Shown here in pieces: positions 1 to 6,373 of a DNA stretch of 11,971 bases (the stretch's first letter is position 1; the number at the start of each line of letters is the position of its first letter). Both the position numbers and the translations under genes were made by a program. The notes beneath the pieces were generated by a model. That model ran no database searches and was not told where the DNA came from. It worked only from the letters and a program-made list of their open reading frames with translations. The stretch is from Roseburia sp. (lineage in GTDB: Bacteria > Bacillota > Clostridia > Lachnospirales > Lachnospiraceae). The stretch spans positions 1 to 11,971 of the forward strand of contig JAGASC010000310.1 of assembly GCA_017621905.1 (NCBI GenBank), given 5' to 3'.

Positions 1-51
1 ATTGTTGATACGAATTTGTTCTGAATGCCATATAACTCTACCGCCTTTATT

Positions 52-70
52 TGATATATACAGTATATCA
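52..70. promoter_or_regulatory. Small palindrome, possible operator
   Basis: A 7-bp inverted repeat (TGATATA, 5-nt spacer, TATATCA) lies about 130 nt upstream of the oxidoreductase start and just ahead of a candidate promoter. Its size and symmetry would suit a dimeric regulator. It is AT-rich, so chance is a real alternative, and nothing links it to a particular protein. Confidence 0.22.
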
Positions 71-92
71 TATTTGGGCGGAATTGAGGGAT

Positions 93-120
93 TTGTGTAA
101 AATTTTCAAGGTACTATAGA
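93..120 (+). promoter_or_regulatory. Candidate sigma-A promoter for the oxidoreductase
   Basis: TTGTGT at 93-98 and TATAGA at 115-120 are separated by 16 nt, close to the sigma-A consensus. This would start a leader of roughly 75 nt before the gene at 201. The leader opens with a short GGGG/CCCC hairpin (121-135). A second TATAAT lies at 166-171 but has no good -35 partner. Confidence 0.35.
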
Positions 121-200
121 GGGGCTTTTGACCCCAACATCTCCTCATAAAAACAACTATAAATTTATAATATTAGATACAAGACCAGGAGGAATATCCT

Positions 201-1214
201 ATGAATAAAATCAGAGCAGCCGTCATTGGATGCGGCAATATATCAGTCATGCATCTGGACTCTATCGCAGCGTTAGATGAGTCAGAGCTTGTTGCAGTGT
301 GCGACATCAAACCGGAACGGGCAAATGCCGCTGCAGAAAAATATCACACAAAAGCCTACACAGACTATCAGGAAATGTTTCAAAAGGAAAAACCGGATGT
401 GGTACACCTGTGTCTTCCCCATTACCTGCACACCATCGTGGCAAGAGATGCCTTCCGGGCAGGCATTCATGTGCTCAGTGAAAAGCCGATGAGCATTCAG
501 TACGATGACGCAGTGGAAACCGTGGAGCTTGCAGATCAGTGTAGTGTAAAATACGGCGTCATTTTTCAGTGCCGTTACAATACCCCATCTATCCTGGTAA
601 AAAAACGGATTACAGACGGCAGACTTGGCGCGGTAAAGTGCGCACGTTCCACCCTGACCTGGTATCGGCCGGAAAATTATTACCACAGCTCTGACTGGAA
701 GGGTACCTGGGACAAAGAAGGCGGCGGTGTCATCATCGACCAGGCCATCCACTCTCTTGATCTCGCCAACTGGTTCATCGGCAGCAAGCCGGTAGAAGTA
801 CAGTCTACCCTGCACAACCGGGGGCATAAGACCATGGTGGTGGAAGACAGCGCAGAAGGATTGATCCGATATGAAAATGGCTGCACATTAGCCTTTTTTG
901 CCATGAACAATTATCTGATTGATGAGCCCATTGAAATCCGGCTTTACTGCGAGAACGGTACCGCACGTCTCTCTTATGATGAAGCAGTCATTACATATAC
1001 AGACGGCACAGTGGAAACCGTGAAAAACCAGCCGCAGAAAATTGTGTCCTACACCGGAGGAAAGCCTTACTGGGGAACGCAGCATGCAGTCCAGATTGAC
1101 CAGTTCTATAAGGCTGTCATGGGCATTGAGCCCCTGGAAATCAGCGGCAGAGAGGCGCTTAAAATTCAGAAAATCATTTGTGATATATATGCAAATAATG
1201 ACTGCAATATTTAA
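201..1214 (+). CDS. Gfo/Idh/MocA-family NAD(P)-dependent oxidoreductase
   Basis: A 337-residue cytoplasmic oxidoreductase of the glucose-fructose oxidoreductase / inositol dehydrogenase / MocA family, usual length for the family. These enzymes oxidise or reduce sugars, inositols or their derivatives with NAD(P). Visible features are the N-terminal Rossmann motif VIGCGNIS (residues 8-15), an acidic strand end CDIKPER (34-40) that helps select the cofactor, the family EKP motif at 94-96 with the conserved lysine, and GGGVIIDQAIHSLDL (174-188), where D180 and H184 match the D-x-x-x-H active-site motif. The C-terminal half is the expected alpha/beta substrate domain. The start is set by AGGAGGA at 187-193, seven nt before ATG. 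The gene is followed after 89 nt by an AraC regulator on the same strand, with no clear terminator between, so co-transcription is plausible. The substrate cannot be read from the sequence. Confidence 0.93.
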   Translation: MNKIRAAVIGCGNISVMHLDSIAALDESELVAVCDIKPERANAAAEKYHTKAYTDYQEMFQKEKPDVVHLCLPHYLHTIVARDAFRAGIHVLSEKPMSIQYDDAVETVELADQCSVKYGVIFQCRYNTPSILVKKRITDGRLGAVKCARSTLTWYRPENYYHSSDWKGTWDKEGGGVIIDQAIHSLDLANWFIGSKPVEVQSTLHNRGHKTMVVEDSAEGLIRYENGCTLAFFAMNNYLIDEPIEIRLYCENGTARLSYDEAVITYTDGTVETVKNQPQKIVSYTGGKPYWGTQHAVQIDQFYKAVMGIEPLEISGREALKIQKIICDIYANNDCNI

Positions 1215-1303
1215 ATAACGAATTGCCGCAACATTGTAAAGCATAACAAATCCTTGATTTATAAAGGGATGCCCTGGGGAGACGGGAGATAGGTAATAGG
1301 TAT

Positions 1304-2152
1304 ATGTTGGACGCATACAAAGAGCTTACACCTGTGATTTATGGCGAAAACGGAATAAGACTTTTAAAAAATGTCACCGGGCCGGGTGCCATGTGTTTTA
1401 GTGCGCACTGGCATGACCGGATTGAACTTCTCCATGTCATAGCCGGCAGTATGGAAGCATACCTGGATAATGAGCATGTGACTGCCACCACCGGGCAGAC
1501 CGTAATCATTATGCCCCATGCGACCCACTGTGCTTTTGCAGGAAACCAGGGCGTTCGTTACAATATGATAGCATTTGATGTGGAAATGTTCTGCAATGCA
1601 ACAATTGCTTCGGAAAAATATCTTGCACCTATTTTCAAATACGGGATAAATTTCTGCCCCGTGTCAGGTGACCCGGCTGTTGCAAAAGCAATGGACGAAC
1701 TGGAAGCGCTTTTAGCCGCCGGCAATAGCTGCCATCCGCTCTGTGCGATTGGAAAAATATATGAGATTATTGGCCTATTTTATCAGCACTGCACGGCTGA
1801 TTCCCGGCAGATTCATAAGCCGGACGAAAGATTTGGCAAGGTTTTAGAATACATTAATCTGCATTATGCGGAAAATATTTCAGCCAAAGATATCAGTGAA
1901 AAATTTGGCTATGACGAGACTTATTTTTGCCGGCGTTTTAAAGAAGCTACCGGAATCACGACCATGAAATATATCCGGGTTCTGCGCCTGGAACTGGCGC
2001 AGAAGCTCCTTTCCGGCAGCAAAGAAGAAATCCAGAATATTGCCTGGCAGTGCGGTTTTTCGGACATCAGTTACTTTTCCAACTGCTTTAAGCAGCAGTT
2101 CGGAGTGACGCCTACAGAATTTCGCAGGCAGACGACAAAATCGCTGCATTAA
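1304..2152 (+). CDS. AraC-family transcriptional regulator
   Basis: A 282-residue AraC/XylS-type regulator with the two-part layout usual for sugar-responsive members. Residues about 20-105 form a cupin-like sensor (HWHDRIELLHVIAGSM, then GQTVIIMPHATHCAF). Residues about 185-280 carry two helix-turn-helix units: ISAKDISEKFGYDETYFCRRFKE is the first and the IQNIAWQCGFSDISYFSNCFKQ stretch with FGVTPTEFRR is the second, a typical AraC signature. It lies directly downstream of the Gfo/Idh oxidoreductase and probably controls that gene or a linked transport operon outside the window. The ribosome binding site is weak (GATAGG at 1288-1293, 10 nt before ATG), which may mean low expression or translation coupled to upstream transcript. 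The ligand is unknown. Confidence 0.93.
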   Translation: MLDAYKELTPVIYGENGIRLLKNVTGPGAMCFSAHWHDRIELLHVIAGSMEAYLDNEHVTATTGQTVIIMPHATHCAFAGNQGVRYNMIAFDVEMFCNATIASEKYLAPIFKYGINFCPVSGDPAVAKAMDELEALLAAGNSCHPLCAIGKIYEIIGLFYQHCTADSRQIHKPDERFGKVLEYINLHYAENISAKDISEKFGYDETYFCRRFKEATGITTMKYIRVLRLELAQKLLSGSKEEIQNIAWQCGFSDISYFSNCFKQQFGVTPTEFRRQTTKSLH

Positions 2153-2155
2153 AAC

Positions 2156-2242
2156 AATAGTGTGCTGACATGCTTACAATTTGACTATCGTTCCAAAATA
2201 TCCTGAGGAGTTTTGTCAAAAGCAAACGTGTCGCACACTATT
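2156..2242. terminator. 87-bp imperfect palindrome between convergent genes, possible bidirectional terminator
   Basis: Outer arms at 2156-2170 and 2229-2242 (AATAGTGTGC / GCACACTATT) match at 14 positions with one bulged base. They continue inward through TTTGAC (2180-2185) and GTCAAA (2215-2220), then AAAA/TTTT and a TCC-TGA-GGA tip. The arms begin 3 nt after the AraC stop and 7 nt after the PHP stop, so the element exactly fills the convergent gap. Short T-rich stretches follow on both strands. Termination in both directions is the simplest role; a degenerate miniature mobile element is an alternative. Confidence 0.45.
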
Positions 2243-2249
2243 TTAATTA

Positions 2250-3029
2250 CTACAAGGAAAAGTATGGCAGCATCGGGCAGCCACCCACCTCAAAAATATA
2301 ATCTTTGCTTCGGAGAATTTCCACCAGCTGGCTTTCTGTTTCCGGCAACACCTTGGTTCGCAGGGCCGAAACGCCTTCGTGTCCCCAATGATGCAGATCC
2401 GTTCCGATGGTAACTATAGGCGAATTCCAATTCTGAGAACTCCAGTTCTGAGAATTCCAATTCAGAGAACCCCAGTTCTTTGCATAACGGGAAGCAACCG
2501 CCACACGTGAGTTGTGATTAGGATGCAGGTTCATGGTTTCGATTCCATCCAGACACTCCGGCCGTGCCGGGGTACACCCGTTTCGAAAGGGGTGCGCCTG
2601 GAGAATCAGCAGGGATTCTCTATGGTATTCCTTGTAAAAGGCTTCAATTCCCATATCAAAGCAGGTCACGGTCTCACGAAGAAAAGACTCGTCTACTCCG
2701 TAAACCAAATAATCATTCATATTTTCGTCAAAACGGTATTCAGCGCCTAAAAGCACCTGAATTCCGTTCTTTTTTCCCTCTTCACGGGCAGCATAAAAAT
2801 CTGCCAGATAGGTTTCCACCGGATCCTCCGATTTCATAAATTGGCCGCCAGCGTAAAAATGATTGGTGATGATAACGGCGTCGTAGTGCTGTTCCTTCAT
2901 GAGACGAATCATATCCTTCGGTGGAATTTCACTGCAGGAGGAACCTGGGGTGGTGTGGGCATGAAGCTCGATTTTGTAACGGTAAGCGGACAGATATTCG
3001 TGAACGGCTTCCGGTATGTTATTCTGCAT
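2250..3029 (-). CDS. PHP-domain metal-dependent hydrolase (probable phosphoesterase)
   Basis: A 259-residue single-domain PHP (polymerase and histidinol phosphatase) protein, a cytoplasmic metal-dependent hydrolase usually acting on phosphoesters. The expected metal-ligand motifs are visible in order: ELHAHT (H23, H25), ITNHF (H57), LLGAEYRF (E97), QAHPFR (H146) and the closing TIGTDLHH (D211, H213). The ATG at 3027-3029 is supported by AAAGGAAG at 3040-3047, 10 nt upstream. It is last in a minus-strand series after the glycerate kinase, with a structured repeat element in the gap. An odd insertion of four 5-residue repeats (NWGSL-NWNSQ-NWSSQ-NWNSP, residues 185-204) sits just before the last metal motif, where most PHP proteins have a short loop. 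Substrate is unknown; a histidinol-phosphatase role is possible but not shown. Confidence 0.88.
   Translation of the reverse strand: MQNNIPEAVHEYLSAYRYKIELHAHTTPGSSCSEIPPKDMIRLMKEQHYDAVIITNHFYAGGQFMKSEDPVETYLADFYAAREEGKKNGIQVLLGAEYRFDENMNDYLVYGVDESFLRETVTCFDMGIEAFYKEYHRESLLILQAHPFRNGCTPARPECLDGIETMNLHPNHNSRVAVASRYAKNWGSLNWNSQNWSSQNWNSPIVTIGTDLHHWGHEGVSALRTKVLPETESQLVEILRSKDYIFEVGGCPMLPYFSL
2418..2477 (-). repeat. 15-bp tandem repeat (4 units) inside the PHP gene
   Basis: Four consecutive 15-bp units on the minus strand (AACTGGGGTTCTCTG, AATTGGAATTCTCAG, AACTGGAGTTCTCAG, AATTGGAATTCGCCT) encode NW-x-S-x pentapeptides. Each unit is a multiple of three, so copy-number change would keep the frame. 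The units show no other recognised function. Confidence 0.85.
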
Positions 3030-3061
3030 AATTTATTAACTTCCTTTCATCTGAAGTTTCG

Positions 3062-3170
3062 TAACTATCCCGTTCTCTCATAGTTAACACCGCAAGTCCA
3101 TTAAAATCTCGCTCGCAAATCTCTTTTGTCTTCGACAAAAGAGATGGGGACTTGCTTTGAACAGTTACCA
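3062..3170 (-). ncRNA. Structured intergenic element, copy 1 (upstream of PHP gene)
   Basis: Read on the minus strand, the element opens with TGGTAACTGTTCA (3158-3170). An outer stem of 8 bp follows (3148-3155 with 3092-3099, GCAAGTCC), enclosing a hairpin with a 12-bp stem and 3-nt loop (3119-3130 with 3134-3145). It closes with a second hairpin (3062-3068 with 3080-3086, 11-nt loop) ending 32 nt before the PHP start codon. A second copy lies upstream of the glycerate kinase with the same spacing and compensatory changes in all three stems. It may be a cis-regulatory leader, a processed RNA or a dispersed structured repeat. No known riboswitch class is recognised, and no U-tract follows the inner stem in a canonical terminator position. 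Confidence 0.55.
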
Positions 3171-3219
3171 AATTTTCTTCATTCTAAACCTTATTCCACG
3201 AATCTTCAATAGGATAATT

Positions 3220-4365
3220 TCACAATAACCGAAAAACCTGCTCTACCGCCAGCGTCATGTTCTTTTTGGCAGTGTCCGGCTTCATTGCCTCTTCTAATGT
3301 GGTTACCCCCCGCACAATCGGGAAAAATGCATCGATTCCGGCGCGATTGCACTCCACCGCATCCTCTGTCACTCCGCCGGCAAATGCAATTACCTTTACC
3401 GGGTATTTTTTTGCCAGCTTTGCCACGCCGACAGGCACCTTGCCCATTGCAGTCTGGGCATCCATCCGTCCTTCCCCCGTAATTACCACGTCTGCGTCTG
3501 CCAGCTCATCTTCGAAACGAATTGCCTCCAGCACGATTTCGATTCCGGGTCTCAGTTCTACATTTGGGAGATAACTGATAAAAGCATGGCCCAGTCCGCC
3601 GGCAGCTCCGGCACCTTCCACAAGACTGCAGTCCTTTCCGGTGAACTCTGCACTTTTTGCCGCGTAATGTTTCATTTTGGTGTCAAAAATTTCTTTTTCG
3701 TCCTCTTTAACGCCTTTTTGCGGTCCGTAAACATAGACGGCTCCCTTTTCCCCATATAACGGATTCTTCACGTCGCAGGCGATTTGAAACTGGCATTCTT
3801 TCAGTTCCGGAATGACATGTGCGTCGCTAATCTGCTCGATCTGCTCCAATTCCTGCATATCCGGTGTAATTGGTGTTCCGTCTTTTTTCAGGAACTCGTA
3901 ACCCAATGCCATCAGCATACTTACGCCCCCCTCTGTGGTAGCGCTACCTCCGATTCCGATGATGAATTTCCGGCAGCCATGCCGGATGGCATCCCGAATC
4001 ATCTCGCCTACTCCGTAGGTGGTCGCTTTCCAGGGGTTGAGCCCGTTCTTGTCTGCCAAAGTAATGCCGGCAGCTTCTGCCATCTCCATTACCGCAGTAA
4101 TGCCATCACCAAGTATGCCGTATTGTGCTATTACCGGCTTACCGAAGGGACCTGTGACTTGTACACAGGAATAGATTCCGCCCAGTCCCTCCACCAGTGC
4201 ACCTGTCGTTCCCTCTCCACCGTCTGCCAGAGGCTTAACTACCACCTGTACATCTTTTGTCTCCGGCGCATTCAGTGCCTTCCTCACGCCTGCGGCTGCT
4301 GCTCTTCCCGCTTCCATGGAGCTTAAGCTCCCCTTAAATGAATCAATTGCAATTACTACTTTCAC
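3220..4365 (-). CDS. glxK: Glycerate kinase (GlxK/GarK family)
   Basis: A 381-residue glycerate kinase of the bacterial GlxK/GarK type, full family length. It phosphorylates D-glycerate with ATP in the cytoplasm, feeding glyoxylate, glucarate or serine-derived carbon into lower glycolysis. Visible motifs are the N-terminal KVVIAIDSFKGSLSS (residues 2-16), KPLADGGEGT (44-52), GIGGSATTEGG (137-147, family consensus GGSATNDGG), CDVKNPLYG (197-205), GAGAAGGLG (251-259) and ITGEGRMDAQTAMGK (295-309). I place the start at GTG 4363-4365, which has GAGAGG eight nt upstream. A TTG six codons earlier is also open but would overlap that ribosome binding site, and the family start aligns with the GTG. 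It lies between the glycerophosphodiesterase and PHP genes on the same strand. Whether product is 2- or 3-phosphoglycerate cannot be told here. Confidence 0.95.
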   Translation of the reverse strand: MKVVIAIDSFKGSLSSMEAGRAAAAGVRKALNAPETKDVQVVVKPLADGGEGTTGALVEGLGGIYSCVQVTGPFGKPVIAQYGILGDGITAVMEMAEAAGITLADKNGLNPWKATTYGVGEMIRDAIRHGCRKFIIGIGGSATTEGGVSMLMALGYEFLKKDGTPITPDMQELEQIEQISDAHVIPELKECQFQIACDVKNPLYGEKGAVYVYGPQKGVKEDEKEIFDTKMKHYAAKSAEFTGKDCSLVEGAGAAGGLGHAFISYLPNVELRPGIEIVLEAIRFEDELADADVVITGEGRMDAQTAMGKVPVGVAKLAKKYPVKVIAFAGGVTEDAVECNRAGIDAFFPIVRGVTTLEEAMKPDTAKKNMTLAVEQVFRLL

Positions 4366-4395
4366 AGCTATTACCTCTCTCAAAGTACATTTTTT

Positions 4396-4576
4396 TAATT
4401 ATTCAGTACCTTCATAATTACGACCGCAAGCCCATGAAAATCGCGTCCGCAAACCTCTTTTTCCTTTGTCAAAAGAGGTCGGGGCTTGCTCATGACTATT
4501 CTACGTTTTCATACCGCCGACACACCTGTCGGCGTGCTATGCCGTAAATGCATAGGACTGTTCTGAACAGTTACCA
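4396..4576 (-). ncRNA. Structured intergenic element, copy 2 (upstream of glycerate kinase)
   Basis: The core at 4396-4489 repeats copy 1 with the same total length (94 nt) and the same internal spacings. It has a closing hairpin 4396-4402/4414-4420 with an 11-nt loop, an outer stem 4426-4433/4482-4489, and an inner stem 4453-4461/4471-4479 with a 9-nt loop. The core ends 30 nt before the glycerate kinase GTG. The conserved TGGTAACTGTTCA box is present at 4564-4576 but is pushed away from the core by an extra segment of three further hairpins. I count about 72 of 94 identical positions between the cores. As for copy 1, a leader RNA or a dispersed repeat are both possible. Confidence 0.55.
4515..4571. 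repeat. Three consecutive perfect hairpins inside copy 2 of the structured element
   Basis: Three perfect inverted repeats stand nearly end to end: CGCCGACA/TGTCGGCG (4515-4522, 4527-4534, 4-nt loop), CTATGC/GCATAG (4537-4542, 4550-4555) and ACTGTTC/GAACAGT (4557-4563, 4565-4571). They occupy a 74-nt stretch where copy 1 has only two bases. They may help end the phosphodiesterase transcript, but none is followed by a U-tract on either strand. Confidence 0.6.
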
Positions 4577-4584
4577 TTTTTCCC

Positions 4585-5313
4585 TTATTCCAGTATATTG
4601 GATGTGATATAATCAACACCCATATCTATCAGTTTTTCTGCGGCCTGCTTGTCATCACAAGTCCAGCAGTTTACTTTTACATTGTTAGCGTGAAGCTCCG
4701 CAACAAATTCCTGATTCAGTCTTTCATAGTAAATATCCAGATCGAGATGATATTTGTATAACGTATTTTTTATCTCTGTCAGGTCATCTGAGGCTGTGAG
4801 CCATTGTACTGGCTGGCTGGGCAGCAAATCTCTTAACGTAATGCAATTCTCCAGGTCAAATGATATAAAAATGACACTCTCCAGATAGTTTTCATTTTTT
4901 ATGATATCTATGATCTCCATAATGTCCGGTCTGTCAAAATGATTTTTCAGTTCAAGGACACATTTTTTGTCGTATTTCTTACAAATTTTTACGTAATCTG
5001 TCAGCAGCGGAATTCGGATATCCTGTCTGCTGGTGCTTCCGTCTAAATCCGGCAGAATGATGTCCTTTACTTTGTCATAGGAATTTTCTTCCACGTTAAT
5101 ATCTACTGCACCATTGGTAACCCGCTTCGTAGTCTCATCGTGAATGATGACATATTTTCCATCGGCTGTCTTGTGCACATCGGTTTCTACGCCGAAGTAG
5201 CTTCGATTTCCTGCTGCGACAAAAGCGGCATTTGTGTTTTCTCTCTCAAGTCCGCTTACACCACGGTGGGCAACCATTTGTACCTGCTTTTTTTCTACTT
5301 TTATTGTGTTCAT
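4585..5313 (-). CDS. Glycerophosphodiester phosphodiesterase (GDPD family)
   Basis: A 242-residue enzyme of the GDPD/UgpQ type, which hydrolyses glycerophosphodiesters to sn-glycerol-3-phosphate and an alcohol using a divalent metal. No signal peptide or membrane segment is seen, so it is probably cytoplasmic. The catalytic set is complete: VAHRG (H16, R17), ENT (26-28), GVETDVH (E43, D45 metal ligands), IIHDET (H58), LELK (E121, K123) and a closing MGVDYITSN in the position of the usual G-V-D-x-I-x-T-D. I choose the ATG at 5311-5313 because TGGAGGAA (5321-5328) lies upstream. An in-frame ATG 13 codons earlier would bury that ribosome binding site and add residues before the conserved beta strand. 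It leads the minus-strand series and has a candidate promoter at 5403-5431. Confidence 0.93.
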   Translation of the reverse strand: MNTIKVEKKQVQMVAHRGVSGLERENTNAAFVAAGNRSYFGVETDVHKTADGKYVIIHDETTKRVTNGAVDINVEENSYDKVKDIILPDLDGSTSRQDIRIPLLTDYVKICKKYDKKCVLELKNHFDRPDIMEIIDIIKNENYLESVIFISFDLENCITLRDLLPSQPVQWLTASDDLTEIKNTLYKYHLDLDIYYERLNQEFVAELHANNVKVNCWTCDDKQAAEKLIDMGVDYITSNILE

Positions 5314-5358
5314 ATTTTTCTTCCTCCATCCGATTTTACTTTTGTATTGCATATTTGC

Positions 5359-5381
5359 AACTGTTTTCCACTCTCACAGTT
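5359..5381 (-). promoter_or_regulatory. Hairpin in the phosphodiesterase leader, related to the closing hairpin of the structured element
   Basis: AACTGT and ACAGTT (5359-5364, 5376-5381) form a 6-bp stem with an 11-nt loop ending in CTCTC. This is the same loop length and a similar loop end as the closing hairpin of copy 1, and the fifth stem pair has changed from A-T to G-C. It lies 45 nt upstream of the phosphodiesterase ATG. The rest of the element is absent here. It could be a partial third copy or coincidence. Confidence 0.35.
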
Positions 5382-5402
5382 ATGTAATTTTTCCTTTGAT
5401 AT

Positions 5403-5431
5403 ATTACACCACATCTATGTCTGCATGTCCA
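5403..5431 (-). promoter_or_regulatory. Candidate sigma-A promoter for the phosphodiesterase gene
   Basis: On the minus strand TGGACA (5426-5431) and TGTAAT (5403-5408) are spaced by 17 nt. The expected transcript would carry the 5359-5381 hairpin in its leader of roughly 85 nt. A competing TTGCAA/TAAAAT pair (5355-5360, 5333-5338) would start transcription inside the ribosome binding site and is less likely. Confidence 0.35.
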
Positions 5432-5511
5432 TATTTTTTTCCATTTTTTTCTTCTGTCGTTTCACATATTTCCCGCACCGAAACAAAAGTGCGCTTCGCA
5501 CACTCACATGA

Positions 5512-5820
5512 CCAAAGCTTTCGATTGCGCAGCTTTCGTTCCGCACTTTCCTATCTTCCGTGGAAATGCTTTCCGCCTCCTGTGGCATGAGCGTTTCCAA
5601 TTTTCGGAGGGTTTTCCACAATGTCATCGGTTTTGGCCCCAAGGACTATATTACTAATTGTTTCCTCCTCAGGGCCCAGCAGCTGCTTTTGACAACAGAA
5701 AAAAGTACTATGGAAATCTGCCTGGAGACCGGTTTTGGGGATATCTCCTGGTTCAACCGGCAGTTTCTGGCAAAAACTCAGATGACGCCCTCAGCCTTCC
5801 GAAAAAAATATAAAAAATAA
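5512..5820 (+). pseudogene. Truncated AraC-family regulator (C-terminal DNA-binding domain only)
   Basis: The open frame begins after a TGA at 5509-5511 and carries only the AraC-type DNA-binding domain. The first helix-turn-helix is VEMLSASCGMSVSNFRRVF (GTG at 5560), and the second contains EICLETGFGDISWFNRQF followed by MTPSAFRKKYKK. The sensor domain, normally about 170-200 residues, is absent. The residues from 5512 to 5559 do not resemble an AraC linker. No ribosome binding site precedes the GTG at 5560 or the following ATG. It differs from the intact regulator at 1304-2152, so it is a remnant of another paralog rather than a recent copy. Expression as a small DNA-binding protein is possible but not supported. 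Confidence 0.75.
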
Positions 5821-5872
5821 TTAACGTAAACTCTATTACTCAGCACTGTGCTTGTTGTTTTTTCAAAAAGCC

Positions 5873-6302
5873 ACCAGCTTTGGCTTTATGGAGGAAGAGG
5901 TCTTTGCTGCAATGGATGAATATGGGCTTGCGGAAAAAAAAAGAGGTAAAACGCTGGTATGATGGTTTTGTCTTTGGAAATATCAGGGATATCTATAATC
6001 CCTGGTTTATCTTAAACTATCTGGTCAAGGGCAAAATCGGTTTATATTGGGCCAACACCAGTTCAAACCGACTGGTAGGAATGCTCATACAGGAAGGAAG
6101 GCCCGGGCTCAAGCAGTCCTTTGAATTGCTGCTGAAAGGAGAACATCTTTTTACCTTCATAGACGAACAGATTGTATACAACCAGCTGGATGGCAATGAA
6201 AATGCCGTGTGGAGCTTTTTGGTGGCAAGCGGTTATTTAAAAGTAGTCAGTTACCAGGACTATGGCCAGGTTCCGGAAGGACAAACAGTGCTGATTGGAT
6301 AA
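5873..6302 (+). pseudogene. AAA-ATPase-like/PD-(D/E)XK protein remnant, truncated and frameshifted
   Basis: This is an internal piece of the widespread AAA-ATPase-like family whose full members run to roughly 500-570 residues. Characteristic stretches are FGFMEEEVFAAMDEYGL (frame of 5879), then KRWYDGFVFGNIRDIYNPW, YWANTSSNRLVGMLI, FIDEQIVYNQL and VWSFLVASGYLKV in a different frame. The frame changes in a run of nine A at 5934-5942; eight A would restore the usual EKKEVKRWYDGF. The N-terminal ATPase part with its Walker A motif and the C-terminal nuclease part are both missing. The reading frame ends at 6300-6302 in sequence unlike the family. The N-terminal residues of the long open frame starting at 5880 are out of frame and not part of the protein. 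Confidence 0.82.
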
Positions 6303-6373
6303 ATTAGCCACAAGTTTATGGTTACTTGGAAGTTCAACGGCCTAATACTTAAAATCTCTCAATAAAAGAAGTC

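Noticed and set aside
282..827. Long minus-strand open frame opposite the oxidoreductase
   Set aside because: It lies wholly antisense to a gene with clear family motifs and shows no protein-like motif itself; it mirrors codon bias of the real frame.
2213..2839. Several plus-strand open frames opposite the PHP gene
   Set aside because: The minus strand holds all PHP metal motifs, and the plus frames lack ribosome binding sites and recognisable sequence.
3784..4326. 180-codon plus-strand open frame opposite the glycerate kinase
   Set aside because: It is antisense to a complete kinase and rich in Cys and His from reverse codons, with no family match that I recognise.
5333..5360. TTGCAA/TAAAAT promoter-like pair ahead of the phosphodiesterase
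   Set aside because: Predicted transcription would begin within the ribosome binding site, so the upstream pair at 5403-5431 is preferred.
5489..5538. Short hairpin GTGCG-CTT-CGCAC and an AGCTTTCG direct repeat 15 bp apart
   Set aside because: Both are too short, and the hairpin has no T-run; I see no link to a function.
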